Shown: positions 1 to 6,259 of the stretch, one piece after another
Numbering within the stretch: position 1 is the first letter of the stretch
Layout of the letters: each line of letters starts with the position of its first letter
NCBI GenBank assembly: GCA_022839445.1
Contig: JALHFC010000026.1
Span: 1-12,667 of the forward strand
DNA length: 12,667 bases
DNA from: Pelotomaculum sp.
GTDB taxonomy: Bacteria > Bacillota > Desulfotomaculia > Desulfotomaculales > Pelotomaculaceae
Direction of reading: 5' to 3'
The notes under the pieces: generated by a model
What the model saw: only the letters and a program-made list of their open reading frames with translations
Databases searched by the model: none
Told to the model about the DNA's origin: nothing
Position numbers and translations under genes: made by a program

Positions 1-1
1 C

Positions 2-823
2 GACAAAAACTTTTTGAGAAGCACTCACCTGCATGATGAATGGGTCCGCCAGGCTTTGGCGTCATGGTGGGTAGATCTGTGTTTATCCTTTGACCAGGAA
101 GAAGAGGCAAAGCAGACCGCCGGCATTGTGGAAGGCTCATCGCAATTCGGGTCTTCCATAATGTATAGCTTTGTAAGATACTATGAAAAACTGGAGCGTT
201 GGCCCGAAGCAGTTATAGCGCTAAAAGACATCATTAATAATGACGCCAGGAATAACCCCAACAATTACCGTTGGATAGTCCATTTATGTGAAAAATCCGG
301 CGACAGGCAGGGTATGAAAGAATGGTACGAAAAATGGTTCCTGTTCTACCCCGACTTAGAACTGTTCAAACAAAACACCGCTCTTATTGAAGATGACGCA
401 AATAAAGAAGCCAAAACCCAATTATGGCTGGAAGCTTTGGAGGCAAAAAAAGAATATAGACTTTTAATCAGCATTTATCTTAGCCAAGGTGATATCGATA
501 AAGCATGGTTCGAATTTATCAGGCACAAGGACCGGATCCAGACGGATGGACCGGCGGCGTCGGAGCTTTTTCTGGCCATGAAGAAACATGAACCGGCAAG
601 GCTAATTTCTGTTTATAGTCAACTAGCGTTAAACAATATCAGCGCCAAAAACCGCCCGGCATACGCCAGGGCGGCAGGGTGGATGAAGGAGTTAAAGGAA
701 GTATGCGGGTCATCCGGCAACGAAAAAATATGGGTAGATTTTCACGGTAGAATTATGAGGGAATATTATCGCTTCCACGCCTTGATGGACGAAATTAGAA
801 CAGCAGGGATCGGACAGCCTTAA
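2..823 (+). CDS. C-terminal part of a probable SWIM zinc-finger/TPR-like protein (5' end outside window)
   Basis: The reading frame is open to the left edge of the window (residues DKNF precede the first possible TTG start at 14), so this is the 3' portion of a longer gene rather than a complete 269-residue protein. It is hydrophilic and almost entirely helical, with repeated W/Y/L-rich pairs such as WPEAVIALKDII, MKEWYEKWFLFYP and LISIYLSQGDIDKAWFEF, which read as degenerate TPR-like helical hairpins. The tail (YARAAGWMKELKEV...YYRFHALMDEI) resembles the C-terminal helical region of Firmicutes SWIM zinc-finger proteins. The zinc-binding CxCx(n)CxH part would lie upstream and is not visible, so the family call is an inference. 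No signal peptide or membrane segment is seen in this part. The next gene follows after 174 bases and has its own ribosome site. Confidence 0.5.
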   Translation, partial: DKNFLRSTHLHDEWVRQALASWWVDLCLSFDQEEEAKQTAGIVEGSSQFGSSIMYSFVRYYEKLERWPEAVIALKDIINNDARNNPNNYRWIVHLCEKSGDRQGMKEWYEKWFLFYPDLELFKQNTALIEDDANKEAKTQLWLEALEAKKEYRLLISIYLSQGDIDKAWFEFIRHKDRIQTDGPAASELFLAMKKHEPARLISVYSQLALNNISAKNRPAYARAAGWMKELKEVCGSSGNEKIWVDFHGRIMREYYRFHALMDEIRTAGIGQP

Positions 824-997
824 TTCACCATTTACAATATGGACATTTGTCCTCCCAAAACGGGGATCGTGAGCTTTTTAACCGGACATCTCTCGCCGGT
901 GTCAAGTAATCGTCGGCAACTTTCCCATCTTTCCCCTACCGACGCCAGTCAAAGTCATGGGTGTTAAGGCGGGAAGGAAAATAAGGAGGTTGAATAA

Positions 998-1492
998 TTG
1001 GAATATATTATAAATTATAGTAGCCAATTTGCGTTGGCAATTTTATGTATAGCAATGATTGTTCTTTTCTTTATTAGGAAGCGAATGGTTGGAGTTTTAA
1101 TAGAAACAGCATCGTTGTCAAGAATTAGGTTTTTCTATCTAATTATAGCGTTATTTACTTTGTATGTAGGATTTAAAGGAGTATATTTTGCATTTTATTA
1201 TCAGGGATATGTGTCGGATTTATCCCTCTATGGGATAGTGTCTGACATATTAGGAACAGCATGTCTTCTGGCCATATTTTTTACATCTAAAATTCATGTG
1301 GGATTAAAAGGTGTATCTGTCCCAATATTTCCGCTCTTTATACCTCGGAATCAAATAATTGATTATAAAGTATATTCGAATATACTTGTTTTGAGAAGAA
1401 AGGGGAAAAAAGATTTCAAGATTGCAATTGAGATGAAGGATGCCAAGAATGTAGAATCTGCAATAAGACAATTGCAAAATGACAATGATTAG
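998..1492 (+). CDS. Small membrane protein with three N-terminal helices, unknown function
   Basis: A 164-residue protein starting at TTG 998, chosen because a strong site aaggaggt (983-990) lies 7 bases upstream. It has three probable membrane helices at about residues 10-27, 44-68 and 75-97. A soluble C-terminal domain of about 65 residues follows, with alternating strands (LKGVSVPIFPLFIPRNQIIDY, then NILVLRRKGKKDFKIAIEM) ending in a helix (NVESAIRQLQ). That layout resembles bacterial PH-like or DUF5673-type membrane-anchored domains, but I do not recognise the family firmly. The gene is visibly richer in A+T than its neighbours (many ata, tta and aat codons), which may mean recent acquisition. 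Its stop codon directly touches a repeat unit beginning at 1493. Confidence 0.75.
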   Translation: MEYIINYSSQFALAILCIAMIVLFFIRKRMVGVLIETASLSRIRFFYLIIALFTLYVGFKGVYFAFYYQGYVSDLSLYGIVSDILGTACLLAIFFTSKIHVGLKGVSVPIFPLFIPRNQIIDYKVYSNILVLRRKGKKDFKIAIEMKDAKNVESAIRQLQNDND

Positions 1493-1532
1493 TGCTCGGG
1501 GATACCCGGAAGGGGACAGTCCCTCGTTATGC
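1493..1532 (+). repeat. Composite palindromic repeat, copy 1 (half-hairpin form)
   Basis: It begins with tgctcggggatacc (1493-1506), identical to the first 14 bases of the copy at 6189, and ends with ggggacagtccctcg plus ttatgc (to 1532), identical to the end of that copy. The second hairpin arm present at 6218-6234 is missing here, so this looks like a deletion derivative. The core gggacagtccc is itself a perfect dyad. The unit sits exactly between the stop of the membrane-protein gene (1492) and the broken end of the McrB-like fragment (about 1533). Confidence 0.7.
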
Positions 1533-1821
1533 TTAAAAACCCTTGTTGCGGAGCAAAGCGAAAACCCATGGCATCAGCTGTTTGCACAGGTGCAAGTCCG
1601 CCCACAAAATTCTCATAAGTGGTATTGGGGTGAAATTGAATGGAGAAACCGTTGCCCTGGTAGGCCCTTTGTAAAAGTTGCAAGGCCATGCGAGTTTTCC
1701 CCGTGGCCTGTATTTTGCCGGTGAGGTAATTAATGTTGATGCTTTGACCGGAGGGTTTAATCTGCAAATAGCAATAGCCTTCTCTACCGGTTATCTTAGT
1801 GGTCCAAATTGAACTAATAAT
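1533..1821 (-). pseudogene. Fragment of a McrB-like (dynein-related AAA) ATPase
   Basis: The minus-strand frame carries ATGKTRMALQLLQ followed by FSIQFHPNTTYENFVGGLAP and GFRFAPQQGFL. This matches the arrangement in McrB-type AAA GTPase/ATPase domains of a P-loop ending in TGKT, then a Q/FHP-x-x-x-YE(D/N)F motif and a GF-x-F...G-x-F segment. The P-loop is degenerate (KIQATGKTR where GPPGTGKT is expected). No start codon with a ribosome site is seen, the frame closes at a stop just upstream (1822-1824), and the homology ends at GFL where the repeat at 1493-1532 begins. Most of the AAA domain and all of any DNA-recognition domain are gone. McrB proteins form the motor of McrBC-type modification-dependent restriction; this remnant could not do so. 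Family assignment is from motif memory and moderately certain; decay is clear. Confidence 0.55.
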
Positions 1822-1862
1822 TTAAGGGAGTTGATTCTTTATGAAAAGAGGTGAAAAAACTA

Positions 1863-1961
1863 ATGGGCATTATTGAAGGCTACAGGACGGCCATCCCCCT
1901 GACGGCCAAGCATCCTAATTACATTCATTGGTGGCTGCAAAAATGTTTAGCCGCTGTATGA
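1863..1961 (+). CDS. Possible 32-residue small ORF, doubtful
   Basis: An ATG at 1863 is preceded by agaggtg with suitable spacing and opens a 32-codon frame (MGIIEGYRTAIP...WWLQKCLAAV) that ends inside the 3' end of the oppositely oriented regulator gene. I recognise no family. It could be a real small peptide, the start of a gene whose remainder has been lost, or chance. A second ATG at 1841 with gggag upstream gives only 11 codons. Confidence 0.2.
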   Translation: MGIIEGYRTAIPLTAKHPNYIHWWLQKCLAAV

Positions 1962-2735
1962 CTGAACTTCTAGCAAATGAAGGTGGTGGCTTAGACAGTA
2001 ATCATATATGTCAGTATTCAGATGCAGTGAAAACTGAGCCCGGACGCCGTTAGCGGCTAGGATTGTGGGTACGCTTGTAATTTCACTTTCCCGCAGGACC
2101 ATACAGGTATAATCTGCCGCCGGTAGTTGACGATATCCGGTCTTTGTATGGGGTGCTGGTTCGACCGCCAGAAAGACATATTGTTCGCCTTTCTCTCCCC
2201 AATAATCGTGTAAAATCCCCTGTTGTGAAAGGATGGTCAAATCCGCATCACGAGCACACTCGGACAATGCGGAAATTTTTTTTATATACGTTTTACCGTT
2301 GTCGCGCCCATCGATCCAGGGTAACGTTAAGACGGCCCGCTCCTGGAATGAATGCTTGTAAAGCTCTTTCTCGAGGTGGGGTTGGTTGAGGCGCTCAATT
2401 TGCGCCAGGATATCCTGAGACAAAGTTAGCATTTTCTGAGCTTCGTGTAGTTTGGCAAAAGCTTTTTCCTGGCCGTCTAAAATCATTTGCTGCAGGTGGG
2501 GTGGGCCATTGCCTTCGCAATAGCCGTGCAGCGATTTTAGGGGGAGATTAAAGGCCAAGCAGAGTAAAATGACGTCTAAAACAATCATCTGCTCGGGTAT
2601 GTAGTAACGATAGCCTGTCGCCTCGTTTACATAGGCAGGTTTTAGGATGCCTATAGTATCGTAATAGCGTAAAGATTTAACGCTAACATTCTTCAATTTG
2701 GCGAATTCGCCAATTGATAAGCGTTTTTTTATCAT
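1947..2735 (-). CDS. MerR-family transcriptional regulator, BmrR-like, next to a MATE pump
   Basis: A 262-residue regulator. The N-terminal winged-helix DNA-binding domain covers about residues 5-75 (SIGEFAKLKNVSVKSLRYYD, then GILKPAYVNEATGYRYY), the canonical MerR pattern. A coiled-coil dimerisation helix follows at about 85-125 (KAFAKLHEAQKMLTLSQDILAQIERL). The rest, about 135-262, is the size and position of a BmrR/GyrI-type ligand-binding domain, which in this family senses hydrophobic cationic drugs. The ATG at 2735 has gagaggg just upstream. The gene is divergent from a MATE efflux gene and the gap carries a MerR-type promoter with a 19-bp spacer. Expected role: bound to the operator in the spacer, it twists the DNA on ligand binding and activates the pump gene. 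The ligand is not predictable from sequence. Confidence 0.88.
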   Translation of the reverse strand: MIKKRLSIGEFAKLKNVSVKSLRYYDTIGILKPAYVNEATGYRYYIPEQMIVLDVILLCLAFNLPLKSLHGYCEGNGPPHLQQMILDGQEKAFAKLHEAQKMLTLSQDILAQIERLNQPHLEKELYKHSFQERAVLTLPWIDGRDNGKTYIKKISALSECARDADLTILSQQGILHDYWGEKGEQYVFLAVEPAPHTKTGYRQLPAADYTCMVLRESEITSVPTILAANGVRAQFSLHLNTDIYDYCLSHHLHLLEVQSYSG

Positions 2736-2745
2736 TATCCCTCTC

Positions 2746-2776
2746 TTGACTCTCCCATTACGGTATAGTTTATAAT
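2746..2776 (+). promoter_or_regulatory. MerR-type promoter/operator with 19-bp spacer for the MATE gene
   Basis: TTGACT (2746-2751) and TATAAT (2771-2776) are separated by exactly 19 bases (2752-2770), longer than the usual 17. This is the signature of promoters activated by MerR proteins through DNA distortion. Within the spacer, ACTCTCC and GGTATAGT form an imperfect dyad, close in layout to BmrR-type operators. The regulator's own start codon lies on the other strand 11 bases to the left, so the operator can also control the regulator. Confidence 0.8.
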
Positions 2777-2814
2777 AAACTTTATCAGAAAAGCTTTAGG
2801 GAGTCAAAGATTAA

Positions 2815-4152
2815 ATGATAGAAAAGAACGATATTGCTAGAAGGAGACTATTTTACAAGTATGTGATTCCATCTGTTGGCTCCATGCTGGTCACATCTCT
2901 TTATGTAGTAGTAGATGGTGTCTTTGTGGGGCGCGGTATTGGCGCGGAGGCATTGGCAGCCATCAATATTGCGGGCCCTTACATTATGGCAATCATCGCG
3001 GTTTCGATGATGATTACTGTCGGCGGTGCTACCCTGACGGCCATTAGCTTTGGTCAAAACTGTGAGCGAGAGGCAAATTCATACTTTATCGGTAGTATGA
3101 AGATGATTATTGCCTTTTCCTTACTGATGACAGTAATTAGCATCTGTTTCCCACATAGCATTGCCCGTCTGTTCGGCGCCAGCGACATTCTGTTGGAGGA
3201 TACAGCAACCTACCTGCGCTTTTTTGTAACCTTTGGCATCTTTTTTTGCTCTTCCATGGCCTTAGCCGCCTTCGTGCGTAACGATGGTGCGCCCCAACTG
3301 GCATTTTGGGGTATGGTGGTCGGTGGGGTCAGCAATATTTTCCTGGACTGGTTATTCATTTTCCCGTTACAAATGGGTATTACGGGTGCGGCTATTGCTT
3401 CGGGTCTTGGCCAAACATTAGCTTGTCTGTTATTGATGACTCATTTCTGGCGCCGCCAGGGTCAGCTACGGTTGCATAATATTGCCTTTCACCTCACCAC
3501 TGCCCTAGAGATTGTCAAAAGGGGCACACCGGAATTTATGAATCAGTTGTTCCAACCTGTGACTGTCCTGTGCTACAATCTGCTCGCTCTAAGCATCTAC
3601 GGTGAGATTGGGGTCGCTGCTTTTTCAGTGGTTTACTATATCCTTACCATCACCGTTGCCGTGTTTATCGGCTTATCACAGGGTATCCAGCCTTTGATTA
3701 GCCGCAGTTTTGGTGAAGGCAACGAGAAAAGCGAACGTTATTACTACCTAAAAGGCATGGGGCTTAATCTCTCGCTGGCCCTTGTCGTTTATATACTGAT
3801 GCTCGTTGCCGGAAGGCCTATTATCGCCATCTTTAACACCGATTTGCAATTGATTTCTATCGGTTATGATTGCATCCGTATTTATGGTTTGTCCTTCCTG
3901 TTTACAGCCATCAACATTGTCGGCATCACCTATTTTACAGCCACCAAACGCACCACTCAGGCATTAACTATTTCGATACTGCGCAGTCTCGTCCTTATCC
4001 CTGTTTTTGTTTTCTTGCTGCCTACCCTGTTGGGACCGGGAGCTGTCTGGTCTGGGATCGTTGTGGCAGAGATGCTGGCTATTGTCATTGTTGCTGGGTT
4101 AACCTATTGGCAAATTACAAAACAGGAGCGTAGCCCCGCAACCTTACCCTGA
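2815..4152 (+). CDS. MATE-family multidrug efflux transporter (MepA-like)
   Basis: A 445-residue integral membrane protein with about 12 hydrophobic helices arranged as two similar six-helix halves. The first half carries VDGVFVGRGIGAEALAAINI and the region SNIFLDWLFIFPLQMGITGAAIA, both typical of the MATE/MepA branch; the second half has GLSQGIQPLISRSFGEG, the matching conserved loop. Length fits the family (about 440-460). MATE pumps exchange Na+ or H+ for cationic drugs at the cytoplasmic membrane. The start ATG 2815 is preceded by agggag (2798-2803) about 11 bases upstream. Transcription should come from the MerR-type promoter at 2746-2776, so the pump is probably induced by its substrates through the divergent regulator. 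The gene looks intact. A repeat unit begins about 20 bases after the stop. Confidence 0.93.
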   Translation: MIEKNDIARRRLFYKYVIPSVGSMLVTSLYVVVDGVFVGRGIGAEALAAINIAGPYIMAIIAVSMMITVGGATLTAISFGQNCEREANSYFIGSMKMIIAFSLLMTVISICFPHSIARLFGASDILLEDTATYLRFFVTFGIFFCSSMALAAFVRNDGAPQLAFWGMVVGGVSNIFLDWLFIFPLQMGITGAAIASGLGQTLACLLLMTHFWRRQGQLRLHNIAFHLTTALEIVKRGTPEFMNQLFQPVTVLCYNLLALSIYGEIGVAAFSVVYYILTITVAVFIGLSQGIQPLISRSFGEGNEKSERYYYLKGMGLNLSLALVVYILMLVAGRPIIAIFNTDLQLISIGYDCIRIYGLSFLFTAINIVGITYFTATKRTTQALTISILRSLVLIPVFVFLLPTLLGPGAVWSGIVVAEMLAIVIVAGLTYWQITKQERSPATLP

Positions 4153-4170
4153 CCTGCTCTATTTGAACCG

Positions 4171-4232
4171 CATTGAGGGACTGACCGCTTTTGGGAATTT
4201 CCGGAGATTTATCGGAGGAAATCCCCCGGGCA
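4171..4232 (-). repeat. Composite palindromic repeat, copy 2 (minus orientation)
   Basis: Read on the minus strand from 4232 down, this has tgcccgggggatttcctccg, then atctccggaaattccc, then the tail cggtcagtccctc. The unit at 12281-12345 on the plus strand has the same order with only scattered differences. The hairpin half is built from two ggaaatttcc-like arms; the tail is the same cagtccctc module found in copies 1 and 3. It lies about 20 bases downstream of the MATE stop codon, with its tail facing that gene. Confidence 0.7.
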
Positions 4233-4389
4233 AAGTAAACTTGTCTGCATGTTGCTTCGTTTATCATATTATCTGCAGAACTTGTACTGTTTACCGGGTC
4301 AGGCCTGTTGAAAAGCAGGCTTGATTCCATTTAACGTCACCTGGAAAAACTAAACCAAAAGGATCCGGCACTGACGCCGAATTTTCAAA

Positions 4390-4442
4390 TTAGCCTCCGC
4401 CATTGTCTATTCCAAAAATTGGCCGTCAATAAGGGAGGCTAA
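4390..4442. repeat. Inverted repeat with 9-bp perfect arms
   Basis: ttagcctcc (4390-4398) and ggaggctaa (4434-4442) are perfect reverse complements around a 35-base interior that itself contains the small dyad ccaaaaattgg. There is no U-tract on either side, so it is not a standard terminator. It could be a folded RNA element or a remnant of a small mobile unit. The rest of 4233-4455 shows no gene that I can support. Confidence 0.4.
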
Positions 4443-4455
4443 CAACACCAAAACA

Positions 4456-4479
4456 AAACACTCCCATTTGAGAGTGTTT
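4456..4479 (-). terminator. Intrinsic terminator of the toxin-antitoxin unit
   Basis: aaacactc (4456-4463) pairs perfectly with gagtgttt (4472-4479) around an 8-base loop. On the minus strand the stem is followed by a T-rich stretch (ttgttttgg). It overlaps the toxin stop codon, as expected for the end of that operon. Confidence 0.6.
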
Positions 4480-4766
4480 ATAGTGACCTCTTGATTTTTA
4501 CGTATGCATTTTCCCTTGTTCCACAATAAACAACAAGTATTTCTTCTTCGCCCATGACATTGTATACAATACGATATTCAACGCTTTTATGCGCAAAGTC
4601 AATTTTATAGTGATCAGCAAGGTCACCAACCAAAACTTCCCCTGCTTCCATGTCATCATAAAGAACGTCCAATTTCTGTGATAAACTTTTCTCTCAGTTG
4701 CCTGGAGCATTTTTTAGGGTTGTCAAGGTATTTCTGTATCCACTTAGGTAAAGTTACTTCAATCAT
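4478..4766 (-). pseudogene. RelE-type mRNA-interferase toxin, frameshifted
   Basis: Two minus-strand frames together give one RelE/ParE-superfamily toxin. The N-terminal piece starts at ATG 4766 (MIEVTLPKWIQKYLDNPKK...RQLREK) and stops at 4656 after 36 codons. The C-terminal piece ends at 4478 and has the diagnostic segment IDFAHKSVEYRIVY and the end VYCGTRENAYVKIKR, where the GTRE(N)-x-Y motif is typical of RelE-like toxins. Removing one T from the TTT run at 4683-4685 fuses the pieces into a continuous protein of about 95 residues, a normal RelE length. RelE toxins cut mRNA on the ribosome. As sequenced, neither piece should be active. The ATG overlaps the antitoxin stop as ATGA, so the two were translationally coupled. 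A sequencing error in the run is the main alternative to true inactivation. Confidence 0.72.
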
Positions 4767-4930
4767 TTTATGAGGTCGCGTAGGGATACGGTTTGTCCTA
4801 ATTTAGCCTCCCTGTAGCTTTGTTTAATTTTACTCATTATTACCTTATCGTTATTTATTTCCCTTGACGCTTCGATACTGGCCGGCGTAGGCTCTTTTTT
4901 AGCTTTCCTTATATTTGCGATAGCAGGCAT
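4763..4930 (-). CDS. RelB-type antitoxin partner of the RelE-like toxin
   Basis: A 55-residue protein starting at ATG 4930 (MPAIANIRKAKKEP), chosen over a longer upstream reading because ggagg lies 9 bases before it and the upstream part looks non-coding. It is hydrophilic, with a helical middle (EINNDKVIMSKIKQSYREAKLG) and the ending TVSLRDLIK. The short size, charged composition and the G-x-x-(V/Y)SL(R/E)(D/E)L ending fit antitoxins of RelE/ParE-type toxins. Its stop overlaps the start of the downstream toxin reading frame by ATGA, the standard antitoxin-first arrangement. The protein would bind and neutralise the toxin and usually represses its own promoter. It appears intact although the toxin is broken. 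The call rests on context more than on domain recognition. Confidence 0.7.
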   Translation of the reverse strand: MPAIANIRKAKKEPTPASIEASREINNDKVIMSKIKQSYREAKLGQTVSLRDLIK

Positions 4931-5387
4931 ATGCTTTTTCCTCCAATTCCTAAGTATTCTATACCTCACATCATACACCCCCAGCATCCCGTTCATAGAG
5001 TATCTATATCTATGCCCAATCAGCCAGGAACATAACCTTTTCTTTAGTCGCCAAATCTCTTGCGCAAAAAGTAGCTTTCCTTGTTCCAACCACTTGCTTA
5101 TGGCTGTCTGGCCCCCCGCCTTTCCAAAGAGAGGAAGTCCAAAGCCAGAGGCTTCCCAGTGTTATACTGGAGGCTTGGTGAGCGTTGACCGCACCTGCCG
5201 AAGACCTGGCGGCACTTCTCACCCCAAGGACACCGTATTGCCCTGTATCCATTTAAACATTTCTTAGCATAAACTTCAAGTGCAGTTTCACGAGGTATTG
5301 AGGCGTGCCCCTACACAATTTAAAACCGCCAGGACTTCCTACCGGTTTTTGTTAGGGAATCGTACCCCCACACCCCTTGCCTCCCCC
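4931..5387. other. Gene-poor stretch with nested dyads, possible IS605-type or structured-RNA remnant
   Basis: No convincing gene lies here. Within 5110-5225 there are stacked inverted repeats: ggtgag (5177-5182) with ctcacc (5218-5223), enclosing tgccg/cggca in the same stretch, and ccagt/actgg around gttat at 5156-5170. The minus strand has a frame without stops over about 5100-5310 (reading ALEVYAKKCLNGYRAI, then CGQRSPSLQYNTGKPLAL). This reminds me of the decayed 3' ends of tnpB genes of the IS200/IS605 group, where guide (omega) RNA overlaps the gene end. No full transposase, insertion-sequence end or start codon with a ribosome site was found. Function is unknown; the transposon link is a weak inference. 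Confidence 0.3.
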
Positions 5388-5416
5388 TAGACAAACGGAA
5401 GGTTATTATATAAAAT
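5388..5416 (+). promoter_or_regulatory. Probable sigma-A promoter of the FmdE-family gene
   Basis: TAGACA (5388-5393) and TAAAAT (5411-5416) are 17 bases apart, each differing from consensus at one position. Transcription would start near 5423, giving a leader of about 150 bases before the coding start at 5574. A weaker second candidate, TTGGGT/TATTCT, lies at 5425-5453. Confidence 0.55.
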
Positions 5417-5480
5417 GTTGTTAATTGGGTCATGAAGACTCGTTGTGTATTCTAAAATGATACTGCGGAAAAAAAGGGTT

Positions 5481-5546
5481 AAGCCACGAAGGATGAAACA
5501 GCTGCATAAGCAGTTAACAGCATTTGTGGCTTGTTTTTTATTTTTC
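5481..5546 (+). terminator. Intrinsic terminator inside the FmdE-gene leader (possible attenuator)
   Basis: aagccac (5481-5487) pairs with gtggctt (5526-5532) and is followed at once by gttttttatttttc. The 38-base interior contains a second small stem (ctgc/gcag around ataa). The terminator lies between the best promoter and the gene's ribosome site, so it could control readthrough. If the promoter call is wrong, it may merely end an upstream transcript. No known riboswitch consensus was recognised. Confidence 0.6.
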
Positions 5547-5573
5547 TAACTATCATGAAGGGAGAAGATCAAT

Positions 5574-6101
5574 GTGACGGGTGTTGAGTGCTGGGAAAAA
5601 GCAGTAGAGTTCCACGGCCATGAATGTCCGGGACTGGCAATTGGCGTCAGGGTGGTCGAAGCGGCAAAGAAAAAAATGGGGATTACTTTTTCTAAAGATG
5701 AGGAAGTTGTCTGTGTAACAGAAAACGATGCTTGCGGGGTAGATGCTATCCAAGTTCTAACGGGATGCAGCTTTGGAAAAGGGAACCTAATTTACAGGGA
5801 TACCGGCAAACAAGCCTTCACCTTTTTTAAACGTAAAACCGGCGAAGGGCTACGCATTGTTTTAAAAACTTTTAAGGGTAATATGGACAGGGAACACCGG
5901 CAGGAATACCTTTTGCGTGCAAACATTGAAGAAATTTTTGATTTCAAAAAGCCGCATTTCAGCCTGCCACATAAAGCCCGGATATTCACCACACAAATCT
6001 GCGGAAAATGCGAAGAAGGCGTATCTGAACATAAAGTGAGAATCCAGGACGGGAAAATGGTGTGTCTTGATTGTTTTCAAGATTACAGCCGGGGCTGGTA
6101 A
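5574..6101 (+). CDS. FmdE-family protein (formylmethanofuran dehydrogenase subunit E-like) with C-terminal zinc finger
   Basis: A 175-residue soluble protein starting at GTG 5574, with aggga about 9 bases upstream. The N-terminal FmdE domain shows the metal-site signature FHGHECPGLAIG (residues 13-24, with H14, H16 and C18) and the second conserved block ENDACGVDAIQVLTGCSFGKGNL beginning at residue 50, with C54 and C65. The C-terminal region has a four-cysteine zinc finger (C143, C146, C164, C167), the usual companion in bacterial FmdE-like proteins. FmdE was named from the molybdenum formylmethanofuran dehydrogenase operon of methanogens. Bacterial members occur widely in anaerobes, often near molybdate or iron genes, and their exact role is not established. 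No such neighbours are in this window, so substrate and partner stay open. The gene looks complete and apparently monocistronic; its leader contains a terminator. Confidence 0.88.
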   Translation: MTGVECWEKAVEFHGHECPGLAIGVRVVEAAKKKMGITFSKDEEVVCVTENDACGVDAIQVLTGCSFGKGNLIYRDTGKQAFTFFKRKTGEGLRIVLKTFKGNMDREHRQEYLLRANIEEIFDFKKPHFSLPHKARIFTTQICGKCEEGVSEHKVRIQDGKMVCLDCFQDYSRGW

Positions 6102-6188
6102 AATGGAGCTTCATATTATGACAGCCTGGGGCAGCCGGGAATAAGGCCTTTTGGGAACGATATGACACGGGGCGGGCCGTTTCGACAC

Positions 6189-6259
6189 TGCTCGGGGATA
6201 CCTGGAAGGGCTGTTCGCCCTTCCAGGTATCCCCAAAAGGGGACAGTCCCTCGTTATGC
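6189..6259 (+). repeat. Composite palindromic repeat, copy 3 (complete form)
   Basis: The clearest copy. ggggatacctggaaggg (6194-6210) pairs perfectly over 17 bp with cccttccaggtatcccc (6218-6234) across a 7-base loop. The module aaaa + ggggacagtccctcg + ttatgc follows (6235-6259). The first 14 bases match copy 1 exactly. The tail supplies the last bases and stop codon of the oppositely oriented metallopeptidase gene. The preceding stretch 6102-6188 has no gene. The unit sits between two convergent genes. Confidence 0.85.

Noticed and set aside
841..916. Small dyads (ggaca/tgtcc, accgg/ccggt) in the gap after the first gene
   Set aside because: Stems of 5 bp without a U-tract; too weak to call terminators or regulatory sites.
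1479..1724. 81-residue plus-strand frame after the membrane-protein gene
   Set aside because: It begins within the upstream gene and runs through the repeat and antisense to the McrB-like fragment; no protein-like features.
4931..5089. N-terminal extension of the antitoxin frame up to 5089
   Set aside because: The extension lacks a ribosome site, is rich in Arg/Trp without domain character, and the internal ATG 4930 has a well-placed ggagg and gives a normal antitoxin length.
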